Assembly: GCF_000735135.1 (NCBI RefSeq)
Contig: NZ_JPLZ01000006.1
Location: 1,302,001-1,366,000, forward strand
DNA: 64,000 bases
From: Chryseobacterium sp. FH1
Lineage (GTDB): Bacteria; Bacteroidota; Bacteroidia; Flavobacteriales; Weeksellaceae
Reading direction: 5' to 3'
Part shown: in pieces, positions 1 through 7,869 of the stretch
Layout: every line of letters begins with the position of its first letter
How positions within the stretch are numbered: the stretch's first letter is position 1
Program-made: the position numbers and the translations under genes
The notes under the pieces: model-generated
Databases searched by the model: none
Seen by the model: the letters and a program-made list of their open reading frames with translations, nothing else
Told to the model about the DNA's origin: nothing

Positions 1-202
1 CCCAAGTTACGGCGCTTTGGACTATGGAAATGCAATTTATACAGACTTTGGATGTCAGGATTATCAGCTTCTACTGCCAACTTACAAGGCGATGCGCTTG
101 CCGGAATATCCAATTGATAACATCGGAATTCAACCCGATATTTATCTGGATCAATCGGTGGAAGATTGGACACAATTTGCAACCGATTATTTAGAAAATT
201 AG
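1..202 (+). CDS. C-terminal end of an S41-type (C-terminal processing) peptidase, partial
   Basis: The gene enters from the left edge; the frame is open from base 2 and ends with TAG at 200-202. About 66 residues are visible. The segment around NIGIQPDIYLD resembles the end of the protease domain in secreted S41 peptidases, where a G-(I/V)-x-P-D-(I/V) motif follows the catalytic core. No catalytic residue lies in the visible part, so the family call rests only on this tail. A hairpin terminator follows within 20 bases. Confidence 0.5.
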   Translation, partial: PSYGALDYGNAIYTDFGCQDYQLLLPTYKAMRLPEYPIDNIGIQPDIYLDQSVEDWTQFATDYLEN

Positions 203-218
203 TTTTATATAAAAACAA

Positions 219-250
219 AAAATCCTGAATCGTAAATATTCAGGATTTTC
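219..250 (+). terminator. Intrinsic terminator after the peptidase gene
   Basis: The arms AAATCCTGAAT and ATTCAGGATTT enclose a short A-rich loop, followed by TTCTTTTAT. It ends the plus-strand peptidase gene and could also work on the minus strand for the converging coaD fragment. Confidence 0.75.
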
Positions 251-252
251 TT

Positions 253-638
253 TTATATTTTTTTCTCAACTCTCACTGCATCCGGAACCATAATCTCATA
301 GTTTCCGCCATAAGAGATGATTTCCCGCACAATACTACTGCTGATGTACGATTTGCCAGAAGACGTCAAAAGGAAGATTGTTTCAATCGTGTTTTCTCTT
401 GTCAAAGCTCGGTTGGTTTGGGCAATTGACTTTTCAAATTCAAAATCGGCTGGATTTCGTAAGCCTCTCAAAATGAAATTCACGTTTTTACTTTTACAGT
501 AATCGATGGTCAATCCTTCAAAATCATCTACTTCCACATTAGGGAATTTTTCGAAGGTTTTTCTGATGAATTCTTTGCGTTGCTCGAGAGAGAACATATT
601 TTTTTCTGCGAATCCTTTCCAATGGCGATGATGATTTT
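253..638 (-). pseudogene. 5'-truncated, frameshifted second copy of coaD
   Basis: This frame repeats residues of the intact coaD at 3760-4233 from MFSLEQRK to VRVEKK without an amino-acid change (about 115 residues). Similarity continues upstream to KIIIAIGK but in another frame: the copy has AAAAAAATATG where coaD has AAAAAATATATG, one base fewer. The first ~29 codons, including the nucleotide-binding GSFDPITLGH motif, are missing, so it cannot make an active adenylyltransferase. My hand alignment over 281-600 gives about 24 mismatches in 320 bases, all silent. It is best read as a relic of recombination or element insertion at coaD. The tail differs slightly from coaD (KKI instead of KKP before the stop). 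Confidence 0.85.
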
Positions 639-896
639 CCAATATTTGTTTTTTTATTTATTTTATTGTATAATTGCATACCAATTCTAGTCAATCTATG
701 AAAGGTAAACAAACAAATGATTTCGAAATATTCTCAAATTCCTCGCATTTTTGCTTGGGATATCTTTTTTTTTATACTACTACACATATATCTAATTTTC
801 TACCTCCTTGATAACATTATGTCTCAATGAGTAGAGTTGATCTCATTATCGTTTAGGCAATTTTTTTATAATTTAACTTAACACAAACAAACACAG

Positions 897-3104
897 ATGA
901 TTAATTTTTATTTTAAACATTTTAAACATTTTAAACATTTTAAATGTTTAACACTAAAACTATGTAAGGTAATTCCTATGTTGCTATTAGGAATTAATTT
1001 TTATGCCCAAGTAGATATTGGGACTAATCTGATAGGACCACTAAGTATTGAACCAGGATCGCCCCTTAGCTATACATTGTTGGTCACAAATAATGGATCG
1101 ACCACTGCATCTAATGTAAACATAAAGTTTCCTGTAGCATCTAACTTTACAGCCACGGGTATAACCTGTACAGCGGGCGCGGGAACTGGAGGATCAGCAT
1201 CTTGTCCAAATAGCTTAACGTTAACTGGATTACAGGGGACAGGTCTTGTCATCCCAATACTTCCAGAAGGTAGCGGTATCACGTTTACAATTAGCGGAAC
1301 ATCAGGCAATACACCTGAAACGATTGTTACAAATACCGCAACAGTAGAGCATCCTGGAGATTCTAATACGACTAACAACAATTCTTCAATCAGTACGGGC
1401 ATCTTTGTAACACCCTGTGCTACCACTACATATAAGCTAGATGTTAATGCTACATTGGCATTGCCAAGCAATGTGGTAGGAATCAATGGCGGTAACGTAA
1501 ACCTAGTCTATGCACTTGCAAGTGGAGTGGCAATACCTGGTATAGGGAATTCTTTTACATTACCTCTAGCTTACTCTGACCTCAACAATCAATACGGAGT
1601 TGATAACCGCTGGCAGGCACTTACCCAAGGTAGTAGTTCGACCTTAGGCAGATCAGGTTTGATGCTGGTTCCAAGAACTGATGGTGTCGGTAGTCTTTAC
1701 AACTCGCTCCCCGCAAATAATTCTACCAGCGAAACTGATTTAAGTTTTAATAATACCGATAATGTATTCACAACAAAAATAGAAGATGGTAGCCTAAATC
1801 AATTAGGGAGGTTCGCTATTGAAATAGGGAATTACCCCACTGCACCTGGAGTTTCAAAGATCGTGTCACACCAATATGTAAATTGGAACACCGGTAATCT
1901 AAGACCCGTTACTTCAGGTTGGTGGTTAAAACCACATGGCAATACGCAGATTTTCACCTCCAGTGCCGGATCTCCAACGGTACCAATTGGCATGCAACCA
2001 GGTCAGACCTACACGTTCCGTTATTCAGCTTTTGGAGATGGGTCCGCCACAAATTCATATCCTGATAGCCCACGTGGTCTGATATTAGGGGACAGCCAAA
2101 ATGTAGTTACCTACGGATATGATGATTCCCCTGTTATCAGCTCTATCAGCCCAGTAACTCAAACGGTACCTACTGGTGTGTCACCAACTGCAATCACTGT
2201 AACAGCAAGTAAGTTTAATACAAACTCACCTCTACTATACCAATGGTATAGTAATACCATCAATTCAAATATCAACGGAACACTTATATCGGGAGCTAAT
2301 TCCGCAAGTTATACGCCTCCTGCACCCACAGGATCAAATACAACTTACTACTATGTAGTTATAAAGGGAGATGGAATTTGTAGTACTATTTCTAGTGTAA
2401 CGAGAGTTTCGGTAGGTTCATGTTATAAACCTGGCAGTACTACCGGTGAAGTACTTGAGACTAAGATTGGCATCAGTTCTTTAGGGAGAGCTGGGGATGA
2501 TGCCAATAATTGGCCGATGGTTAGAAAAGGCGGCTGGCTGGCTTTAGAATCTAAAAGTAAAGGTTTTGTATTGAATCGAGTTCCTTTTTCAGATGTAGAT
2601 AACAATCCAGCAACACCAGATGTTCCTGTGAATATCTCATCCGCCAACTTCATAGAGGGTATGATGGTTTATGACATCACTAATAAGTGTATGAAACTGT
2701 ATACTTCTGCAGATAATGGTAATACTTTTGGATGGTATTGTATAACGACCCAGGCATGTCCGGATCTGCAACAGTTTTCACTTGATTGTAGTGATGTTAT
2801 TATCAATGGAGATACTCATCTCGATCCTAATGTCAATTTCACAATATCAATTCCATATTACAATGGAGACGGATCGTCCTATTCGCAACAATCTTTTTCA
2901 TCCACAGGAACAAACGGTCTAACAGCAGTGCTTGCAGCAGGTAGTTTATCTAATGGAAATGGCAATTTAATACTAACTGTATCGGGTAACTCTACTTATG
3001 GTGGTGGCGGTTACTATTTCCCTATATCTCTTAACGGTAAAGAATGTACCATACTGGTGAATGTTACTGCTGATCCTGGTGAAACAAAAAACATAAATTT
3101 TTAG
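897..3104 (+). CDS. Secreted DUF11/Ig-like surface protein
   Basis: 735 residues. The N-terminus is lysine-rich, then a hydrophobic stretch (VIPMLLLGINFYA) precedes AQ, consistent with a signal peptide. Residues ~40-165 resemble a DUF11 repeat (long beta-rich segment with NTATV and NNNSS motifs); ~410-505 resemble an Ig-like domain ending in YYYVVIKGDG; ~510-600 is a module with EGMMVYDITNKCMKLY. The gene has no obvious type IX sorting tail. It is followed after 31 bases by a smaller secreted protein with a related GMMVYD module, so the two probably form one operon and act together at the surface. Binding partner unknown. The cassette lies between the coaD copies, which suggests acquisition. 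Start is uncertain: the first ATG precedes a KHF repeat, and a later in-frame ATG lies at residue 28. Confidence 0.7.
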   Translation: MINFYFKHFKHFKHFKCLTLKLCKVIPMLLLGINFYAQVDIGTNLIGPLSIEPGSPLSYTLLVTNNGSTTASNVNIKFPVASNFTATGITCTAGAGTGGSASCPNSLTLTGLQGTGLVIPILPEGSGITFTISGTSGNTPETIVTNTATVEHPGDSNTTNNNSSISTGIFVTPCATTTYKLDVNATLALPSNVVGINGGNVNLVYALASGVAIPGIGNSFTLPLAYSDLNNQYGVDNRWQALTQGSSSTLGRSGLMLVPRTDGVGSLYNSLPANNSTSETDLSFNNTDNVFTTKIEDGSLNQLGRFAIEIGNYPTAPGVSKIVSHQYVNWNTGNLRPVTSGWWLKPHGNTQIFTSSAGSPTVPIGMQPGQTYTFRYSAFGDGSATNSYPDSPRGLILGDSQNVVTYGYDDSPVISSISPVTQTVPTGVSPTAITVTASKFNTNSPLLYQWYSNTINSNINGTLISGANSASYTPPAPTGSNTTYYYVVIKGDGICSTISSVTRVSVGSCYKPGSTTGEVLETKIGISSLGRAGDDANNWPMVRKGGWLALESKSKGFVLNRVPFSDVDNNPATPDVPVNISSANFIEGMMVYDITNKCMKLYTSADNGNTFGWYCITTQACPDLQQFSLDCSDVIINGDTHLDPNVNFTISIPYYNGDGSSYSQQSFSSTGTNGLTAVLAAGSLSNGNGNLILTVSGNSTYGGGGYYFPISLNGKECTILVNVTADPGETKNINF
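910..945 (+). repeat. Four tandem copies of a 9-base unit at the start of a gene
   Basis: ATTTTAAAC is repeated three times, then ATTTTAAAT. The unit is three codons long and encodes Phe-Lys-His, so changes in copy number keep the frame and alter only the N-terminal charge and length of the surface protein. Confidence 0.8.
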
Positions 3105-3135
3105 AAAATCATAAAATAAAAACATAAATGAAATT

Positions 3136-3666
3136 ATGAAAAAAACAATTGTAATAATAGCTACGCTTATTATCAATGACTCAATAAAAAGCCAAGTGGC
3201 TATGGGAAAAAATAATGTGTCCAATACTTCCGTTTCATTAGAATTCGGAAATACAGAAGACCGTGGACTGATTGTCCCATACGTTGAAAACAAAAGCGGA
3301 ATTGAAGAAGAGGGAACTATCATTTATGACGTCTCTGATTATAAGGTGAAATATCTTAAGAACAATAACACCTGGGTAAGTCTTAGTGAGGATGATGGTA
3401 CTTCCGCTACTATTGGAACAGTAGATCTTTCCATACAAGGAAGTGACAAAACTGAAAATACCACTTCTAAAGTCGCAATTGGTTCAGTGGACGGTGCAAA
3501 CGGAATTCTTGTATTGACAGACAACAATAAGGCGATGGTTCTTCCGAAAGTTGCCAGTCCTCATTTGAGAATTAATAAACCTGCAGCGGGCATGATGGTC
3601 TATGATACTAATGCACGCCAACTAGCTGTTTATAATGGAACTTCATGGTCTTTTTGGAAGCCTTAG
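3136..3666 (+). CDS. Small secreted partner protein with GMMVYD module
   Basis: 176 residues with a short signal-like N-terminus (KKTIVIIATLIIN). Two similar half-modules are visible: one with GLIVPYV then GTIIYDVSDYKVKYLKN and NNTWVSL (residues ~43-82), and one with AMVLPKV then GMMVYDTNARQLAVYNG and TSWSFW (residues ~137-175). The same GMMVYD signature occurs in the larger upstream protein. Such modules are common in flavobacterial cell-surface proteins. Function unknown; the close spacing suggests co-expression with the large protein. Confidence 0.6.
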   Translation: MKKTIVIIATLIINDSIKSQVAMGKNNVSNTSVSLEFGNTEDRGLIVPYVENKSGIEEEGTIIYDVSDYKVKYLKNNNTWVSLSEDDGTSATIGTVDLSIQGSDKTENTTSKVAIGSVDGANGILVLTDNNKAMVLPKVASPHLRINKPAAGMMVYDTNARQLAVYNGTSWSFWKP

Positions 3667-3698
3667 AATAAAAATAATTATTGAATATAATATATATT

Positions 3699-3733
3699 AA
3701 AAAATGAGTTAAAAAGTAATTTAACTCATTTTT
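3699..3733. terminator. Bidirectional terminator between the surface cassette and coaD
   Basis: AAAATGAGTTAAA and ATTTAACTCATTTT form a long AT-rich stem with A- and T-runs on both sides. It lies between converging genes and can serve both. Confidence 0.75.
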
Positions 3734-3759
3734 GCTTTACTGTTCAAAAGAACTATATT

Positions 3760-4233
3760 TTATGGTTTTTTCTCAACTCTCACTGCATCTGGAACCATAA
3801 TCTCATAGTTTCCACCATAAGAAATGATTTCGCGAACAATGCTACTACTGATGTAGGATTTGCCTGAAGATGTCAGGAGGAAGATTGTTTCAATGGTATT
3901 TTCCCTTGTCAAAGCTCTGTTAGTTTGGGCAATTGACTTTTCAAATTCAAAATCGGCGGGATTTCGTAAGCCTCTCAAAATGAAATTCACGTTTTTACTT
4001 TTACAATAATCGATGGTCAATCCTTCAAAATCATCGACTTCAACATTAGGGAATTTTTCGAAGGTTTTTCTAATGAATTCCTTGCGTTGCTCCAGAGAGA
4101 ACATATATTTTTTCTGAGAATTCTTTCCGATGGCGATGATGATCTTGTCAAAAAGCGGAACGGCGCGCTCTACGATATCATAATGTCCAAGTGTGATGGG
4201 ATCGAACGATCCGGGGAAAACAGCAATTTTCAT
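3760..4233 (-). CDS. coaD: Phosphopantetheine adenylyltransferase
   Basis: 157 residues, full family length. Transfers AMP from ATP to 4'-phosphopantetheine, the fourth step of coenzyme A synthesis, in the cytoplasm. Visible motifs: FPGSFDPITLGH at residues 6-17 (HxGH-type nucleotidyltransferase signature), LRGLRNPADFEFE in the middle, and the C-terminal SSSIVREI segment (ISSxxVR ATP-site motif). It lies 55 bases downstream of ddl on the same strand, so the two may share a transcript. A damaged copy of its last three quarters lies 3.1 kb away. Confidence 0.95.
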   Translation of the reverse strand: MKIAVFPGSFDPITLGHYDIVERAVPLFDKIIIAIGKNSQKKYMFSLEQRKEFIRKTFEKFPNVEVDDFEGLTIDYCKSKNVNFILRGLRNPADFEFEKSIAQTNRALTRENTIETIFLLTSSGKSYISSSIVREIISYGGNYEIMVPDAVRVEKKP

Positions 4234-4288
4234 TTATTTCAGATTTAAAAAAAATTAAGCCAAAGACTTTTCTCTGGCTAATTTATAA

Positions 4289-5272
4289 TTATTTATTTAA
4301 AGCTTTCTCAACTTCGCTTCCACAAAGGTCTTTGATGGAGATTCCGTAGATCTTCGCTTGTTGCGGAAGGATACTTGCCGGCGAAAATCCAGGATTTGTA
4401 TTCATTTCCAAAAGGTAAGGAATTCCGTCCACAATGATGAATTCTGACCTCGAAAATCCACTCATTCCAAGTGATTTATAAGCTTTGATGGATATCTCTT
4501 CCACCTTTTTCGTCGTCTCTTCGTCAATTCTTGCAGGCGTGATCTCCTGGGAAGCGCCTTCATATTTTGCTTCATAATCGAAGAATTCTTTGTCAGGAAT
4601 GATCTCCGTAATTCCAAGCACGATGACTTCACCTTTGTAATCCAAAACGCCCACAGAAACCTCGGTTCCGTTTAAAGCGCTTTCAATTAGGATCTCGTCG
4701 TCTTCCTTGTAGGCGATTTCAAGTGCATTTTTCAATTCGCTTTTTTCTTTGACCTTCGAAATTCCGAGTGAAGAACCGCTTTGATTGGGCTTCACGAAAA
4801 GTGGCAGTCCCAGTTCTTCCACGATTTTGTCATCAGAAATATCTTCGCCTTTTCTTAGGTAAATACTTTTTGCTGATGGAATTCCGTATTTTGAAAGAAC
4901 TGCCAAGGTATCTTTTTTGTTAAAGGTCAGGGCACTTTGATAGAAATCACAGCCTGTATATTTTTGTCCTACTGCGTCCCAATAAGCTTGTAGAATTCCG
5001 TTTTCGCCAGGCGTTCCGTGGATGATATTGAAACAAGCATCGAATTTCAGACTTTCTCCATTACCTAGATTGGCAGAAAAATCAGCTTTGTTGATTGGTT
5101 TTTTTTGATCGTTTTCATCGAGGAAATACCATTCATCTTTCAGGATGACCACTTTGTAAACATTATAGATTTCACGGTCCAAAGAATCAAAAATCAATTG
5201 GCCACTTTTTAGAGAAACTTTGTATTCATCAGAATATCCGCCCATTACGACGGCGATGTTTTTTTTGCTCAT
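4289..5272 (-). CDS. ddl: D-alanine--D-alanine ligase
   Basis: 327 residues, typical length. Joins two D-alanines with ATP to give the dipeptide used for the peptidoglycan stem. N-terminal segment VVMGGYSDEYKVS, the central GTPGENG motif, the ATP-grasp core (LPLFVKPNQSGSSLGISKV), and the C-terminal metal and substrate site (YLLEMNTNPGFSPASILPQQA) are present. Upstream of coaD on the same strand. The start follows an AT-rich leader without a strong ribosome binding site, as is common in this phylum. Confidence 0.95.
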   Translation of the reverse strand: MSKKNIAVVMGGYSDEYKVSLKSGQLIFDSLDREIYNVYKVVILKDEWYFLDENDQKKPINKADFSANLGNGESLKFDACFNIIHGTPGENGILQAYWDAVGQKYTGCDFYQSALTFNKKDTLAVLSKYGIPSAKSIYLRKGEDISDDKIVEELGLPLFVKPNQSGSSLGISKVKEKSELKNALEIAYKEDDEILIESALNGTEVSVGVLDYKGEVIVLGITEIIPDKEFFDYEAKYEGASQEITPARIDEETTKKVEEISIKAYKSLGMSGFSRSEFIIVDGIPYLLEMNTNPGFSPASILPQQAKIYGISIKDLCGSEVEKALNK

Positions 5273-5371
5273 TCTAGAATTATATTGAAAACAAATGTAA
5301 AAATTTTATGTAAAAAATAGGATTAAATCTTTTCTAATTTTTAAAATATAAACTTAATATGAAATCAAAAA

Positions 5372-5507
5372 AACACAAAGGCACAAAATCATTTATAATT
5401 ATTGATTTATTTAAGGCACAAAGTTTAATTTCATTAAATAAAAATCTCTGATTTTCCTCGTGCCTTAAAAGCAATCAAATGTTAAAAGAATATTGTGCCT
5501 TTGTGTT
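5372..5507. repeat. Nested inverted repeat of the CTTTGTG/CTTTGCG family
   Basis: A perfect 15-base inverted pair, AACACAAAGGCACAA at 5372-5386 and its complement at 5493-5507, encloses a second pair, TTAAGGCAC at 5411-5419 and GTGCCTTAA at 5460-5468. The unit resembles the CTTTGCGnnCTTTGCGTT elements between the arginine genes (50.2-54.8 kb). It fills the gap between the divergent-side ends of ddl and the dgkA-like gene; no protein is evident in it. Confidence 0.7.
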
Positions 5508-5520
5508 AAACAAATTTATA

Positions 5521-5886
5521 TCAATAAAAATACAACTTCAAATAAGGCCAATAAACCAAAGCTCCAATACAGATTGCAGAAATAGTCGCCAGCAAAACCG
5601 CTCCGCCAGCCAAATCCTTAATAATTCCAATTCTCAGATCAAATTCCGGCTGGATATAGTCGCAGATCTTCTCAACACAAGTATTCAAGGCTTCCGTCAC
5701 CAAGACGAAGAACGAAACCAGAATGATCAGTGCACTTTCAAAATTTGAAAGTCCCAAATAAACGATCAGAAAAAGATTAATGATCAATCCCAAAATATGG
5801 ATTTGGAAATTGCGCTCGTTCTTCAAAATCCACAGAATCCCACGGATTGTGAACTGAACACTTTTATGAAATGGCGGTTTTTTCAT
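5521..5886 (-). CDS. DgkA-type diacylglycerol/undecaprenol kinase
   Basis: 121 residues, usual length for the small integral-membrane kinase family. Visible signatures: NERNFQIH near residue 23, the catalytic-loop motif TEALNTCVEKICD at ~64-76, and KDLAGGAVLLAT at ~90-101. Three hydrophobic helices are evident. Members phosphorylate diacylglycerol or undecaprenol, recycling lipid carriers; which one applies here cannot be told from sequence. Divergent from dnaN. Confidence 0.85.
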   Translation of the reverse strand: MKKPPFHKSVQFTIRGILWILKNERNFQIHILGLIINLFLIVYLGLSNFESALIILVSFFVLVTEALNTCVEKICDYIQPEFDLRIGIIKDLAGGAVLLATISAICIGALVYWPYLKLYFY

Positions 5887-5970
5887 CGGAATAATATCAA
5901 CAAAGATAGATAAATCTAAAAATTGTTAATAACTAAATAAATACAGCTTTTAAAATCACATCAAATTCAT

Positions 5971-5978
5971 TATCTTTG
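5971..5978 (+). promoter_or_regulatory. Probable -7 box of the dnaN promoter
   Basis: TATCTTTG matches the Bacteroidetes TAnnTTTG consensus and lies 23 bases before the dnaN start. Confidence 0.6.
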
Positions 5979-6001
5979 TAGAATTGAAATAAATACAGTT
6001 T

Positions 6002-7132
6002 ATGAGATTTATTGTTGCCAGTGGCGATTTGCAAAAAGCTTTACAGACCGTTAGCGGTGTGATTTCCGGTTCACAGTCCAGACCGATTTTGGAGAATTTT
6101 CTTTTCGAGTTAGATCAGAACTTGTTGACTGTTACCGCATCAGACGGCGAAACAACGCTAATCACTTCTCTCGAGGTGAAGTCAGATGACAAAGGAAAAA
6201 TAGCAGTTCCAGGTAAGATTTTTCAGGATTTCCTGAAGACTTACGGCGAGCAACCTTTGACTTTGGCCGTGAAAGATTCCGAAGACGGAAACGGGAGCGT
6301 GCTGGAGATCTTGGATGAGAAAGATAACTTTGCAGTAGCGCTAGACAATGCGGACGATTATCCGGAATTGCCGGAGTTCGATGCGTCTCAAAAAGTGTCC
6401 ATCTCTGGTGGCGTTTTGGCAGAAGCTTTGGCGAACACTTTGTTTGCGACGAGTAATGATTCTCTTCGTCCGGTAATGACTGGTGTTTTGTTTCAATTCA
6501 AGGAAGATGAGACCAATTTTGTTTCCACAGATTCTCACAGATTGGTGGTTTACAAAAGAACAGATGTCACGCATCCTGAGACTTTGGAATTCATTATGCC
6601 GAAAAAACCATTGGCAATCTTCAAAAATATACTGAACAATTCAACGGAAGATGTGTTGATCGAATTCAGCGACAATATGGCGAAATTCACTTTTGGAAAC
6701 AACACTTGGATCTGTCGTTTGATAGATGGTAAATATCCAAACTACAACGCAGTGATCCCGAAAGAAAATCCAAATGTTTTGACCATCAACAGAGGTCTAC
6801 TTTTGAGTTCTATCCGTAGAGCGTCTATTATGTCAAACAAATCTACCAATCAGGTAAGATTCAAATTGTCCGGAAATGTGCTTCACCTTCACGCAGAAGA
6901 TACAGAGTACGCAAACAAGGCAGATATGCAGATTCCTTGTGATTACAATGGAGATGATATCAACATCGGTTTCAGTTCAAAATTCCTGACAGAGATGTTA
7001 TCCGTTTTGGCTTCTGACGATGTGACGATGAAAATGTCTCAGCCAAACAGACCAGGAATCGTAGAACCAGTTGACGGATTGGAGGAAAACGAAAGTATCC
7101 TGATGCTGTCAATGCCAGTAATTGGATTATAA
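6002..7132 (+). CDS. dnaN: DNA polymerase III beta subunit (sliding clamp)
   Basis: 376 residues, standard length. Forms the dimeric ring that tethers the polymerase to DNA. Start MRFIVASGDLQKALQTVSGV and the SRPILENFLFE segment are typical of the N-terminal domain; the middle contains SNDSLRPVMTGVLFQF and DSHRLVVYKR (the conserved Thr/Ser-D-x-H-R-L element); the protein ends in the usual hydrophobic LMLSMPVIGL. It is not next to dnaA in this window. A stem-loop follows the stop. Confidence 0.97.
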   Translation: MRFIVASGDLQKALQTVSGVISGSQSRPILENFLFELDQNLLTVTASDGETTLITSLEVKSDDKGKIAVPGKIFQDFLKTYGEQPLTLAVKDSEDGNGSVLEILDEKDNFAVALDNADDYPELPEFDASQKVSISGGVLAEALANTLFATSNDSLRPVMTGVLFQFKEDETNFVSTDSHRLVVYKRTDVTHPETLEFIMPKKPLAIFKNILNNSTEDVLIEFSDNMAKFTFGNNTWICRLIDGKYPNYNAVIPKENPNVLTINRGLLLSSIRRASIMSNKSTNQVRFKLSGNVLHLHAEDTEYANKADMQIPCDYNGDDINIGFSSKFLTEMLSVLASDDVTMKMSQPNRPGIVEPVDGLEENESILMLSMPVIGL

Positions 7133-7184
7133 ATAATAAATGATAATTGATGAATGATTATTTATCAATTTTATAAATAATAAG

Positions 7185-7217
7185 ATTTGAGATTTGATGA
7201 TTCAAATCTCAAATTTT
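7185..7217 (+). terminator. Stem-loop terminator after dnaN
   Basis: Arms ATTTGAGATTTGA (7185-7197) and TCAAATCTCAAAT (7202-7214) enclose a 4-base loop and run into TTTT. The preceding 7135-7172 carries a simple repeat of the ATGATAAATGAT type seen elsewhere in the window. Confidence 0.65.
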
Positions 7218-7256
7218 GTTTAATAAATATTTTTTTAAACCTAAAAATAACGGAAT

Positions 7257-7490
7257 ATGACAACGTTTACATTTGAAGCGGATAAATCCGAAGTTGAAAA
7301 AATCCGCACAATTTTAAAAGCGCTTGGCGTTAAAAAGCTTAAGGTAAAAGAAAATGCTTCAGATTCAGCTGAGAAAATAAAATATTCTCGTAAGGAATTT
7401 GATGAAATGCTTGATGAATCAAAGAAAAGCAAGAGCAAAAAGGTGCTGAAATCAAAAGACGAGGTCAAGAATTTTTTTGATTCATTATGA
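7257..7490 (+). CDS. Antitoxin of a toxin-antitoxin pair
   Basis: 77 residues, lysine- and glutamate-rich. It starts MTTFTFEADKSEVEKIR, a short beta strand then helices, and ends in KSKDEVKNFFDSL. The stop overlaps the start of the following YoeB-like toxin (ATGA), the usual antitoxin-first layout. The fold is not one I can name with certainty; it resembles small Bacteroidetes antitoxins of DUF2683 type. Such proteins bind and block the toxin and often repress the operon. Confidence 0.7.
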   Translation: MTTFTFEADKSEVEKIRTILKALGVKKLKVKENASDSAEKIKYSRKEFDEMLDESKKSKSKKVLKSKDEVKNFFDSL

Positions 7491-7759
7491 GTTTTTCTGT
7501 AAACTATACCGAAAAATTTGTTGAAGACCTGAAAAAACATAAAAAATCAGGACAAAAACAGTTGCTTTCAAAAGTCGAACGTTTTGTAACGGAATGTCTA
7601 GAAAATCCTAGAATTGGAACGGGAAAACCAGAACAGCTTAAACATCGAAAAGTTGAGACTTGGTCTCGCGAAATCAACAAACAACATCGTTTGGTTTATG
7701 AGATAGAATCTGATGATATTCTTTTTCTTTCGGCTTGGGGACATTATGATGATAAGTAG
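7487..7759 (+). CDS. YoeB/Txe-family mRNA endonuclease toxin
   Basis: 90 residues of the RelE/ParE superfamily. Features of the YoeB/Txe branch: the lysine-rich helix after FVEDLKKHKKSGQK, then GTGKPEQLKH, WSREINKQHRLVYEIE, and the C-terminal LSAWGHYDD, which carries the conserved His-Tyr. Members cleave mRNA at the ribosome. Overlaps the antitoxin by four bases. A hairpin much like the one after dnaN follows it. Confidence 0.85.
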   Translation: MSFSVNYTEKFVEDLKKHKKSGQKQLLSKVERFVTECLENPRIGTGKPEQLKHRKVETWSREINKQHRLVYEIESDDILFLSAWGHYDDK

Positions 7760-7783
7760 AATACAGCTTTAAAATAAAAAAAG

Positions 7784-7803
7784 AGATTTGAAGATTCAAA
7801 TCT
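7784..7803 (+). terminator. Hairpin after the toxin gene
   Basis: AGATTTGAA and TTCAAATCT are separated by two bases. The sequence echoes the stem after dnaN. No strong T-run follows, so terminator function is uncertain. Confidence 0.4.
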
Positions 7804-7825
7804 GAAAAATATTAAATTAAAATAA

Positions 7826-7857
7826 AACCTCGGACATCAGACTTCTGACTTCCGACA
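7826..7857 (+). repeat. Heptad GACTTCn repeat upstream of pheT
   Basis: The run reads GACATCA, GACTTCT, GACTTCC, GAC: units of seven bases. Close relatives lie upstream of carA (58022-58112), also ending just before the coding region. Confidence 0.7.
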
Positions 7858-7869
7858 ATAATATAAATA

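Noticed and set aside
643-896. Leader or small RNA before the surface-protein gene
   Set aside because: AT-rich DNA with no clear hairpin, promoter box or open frame that I could support.
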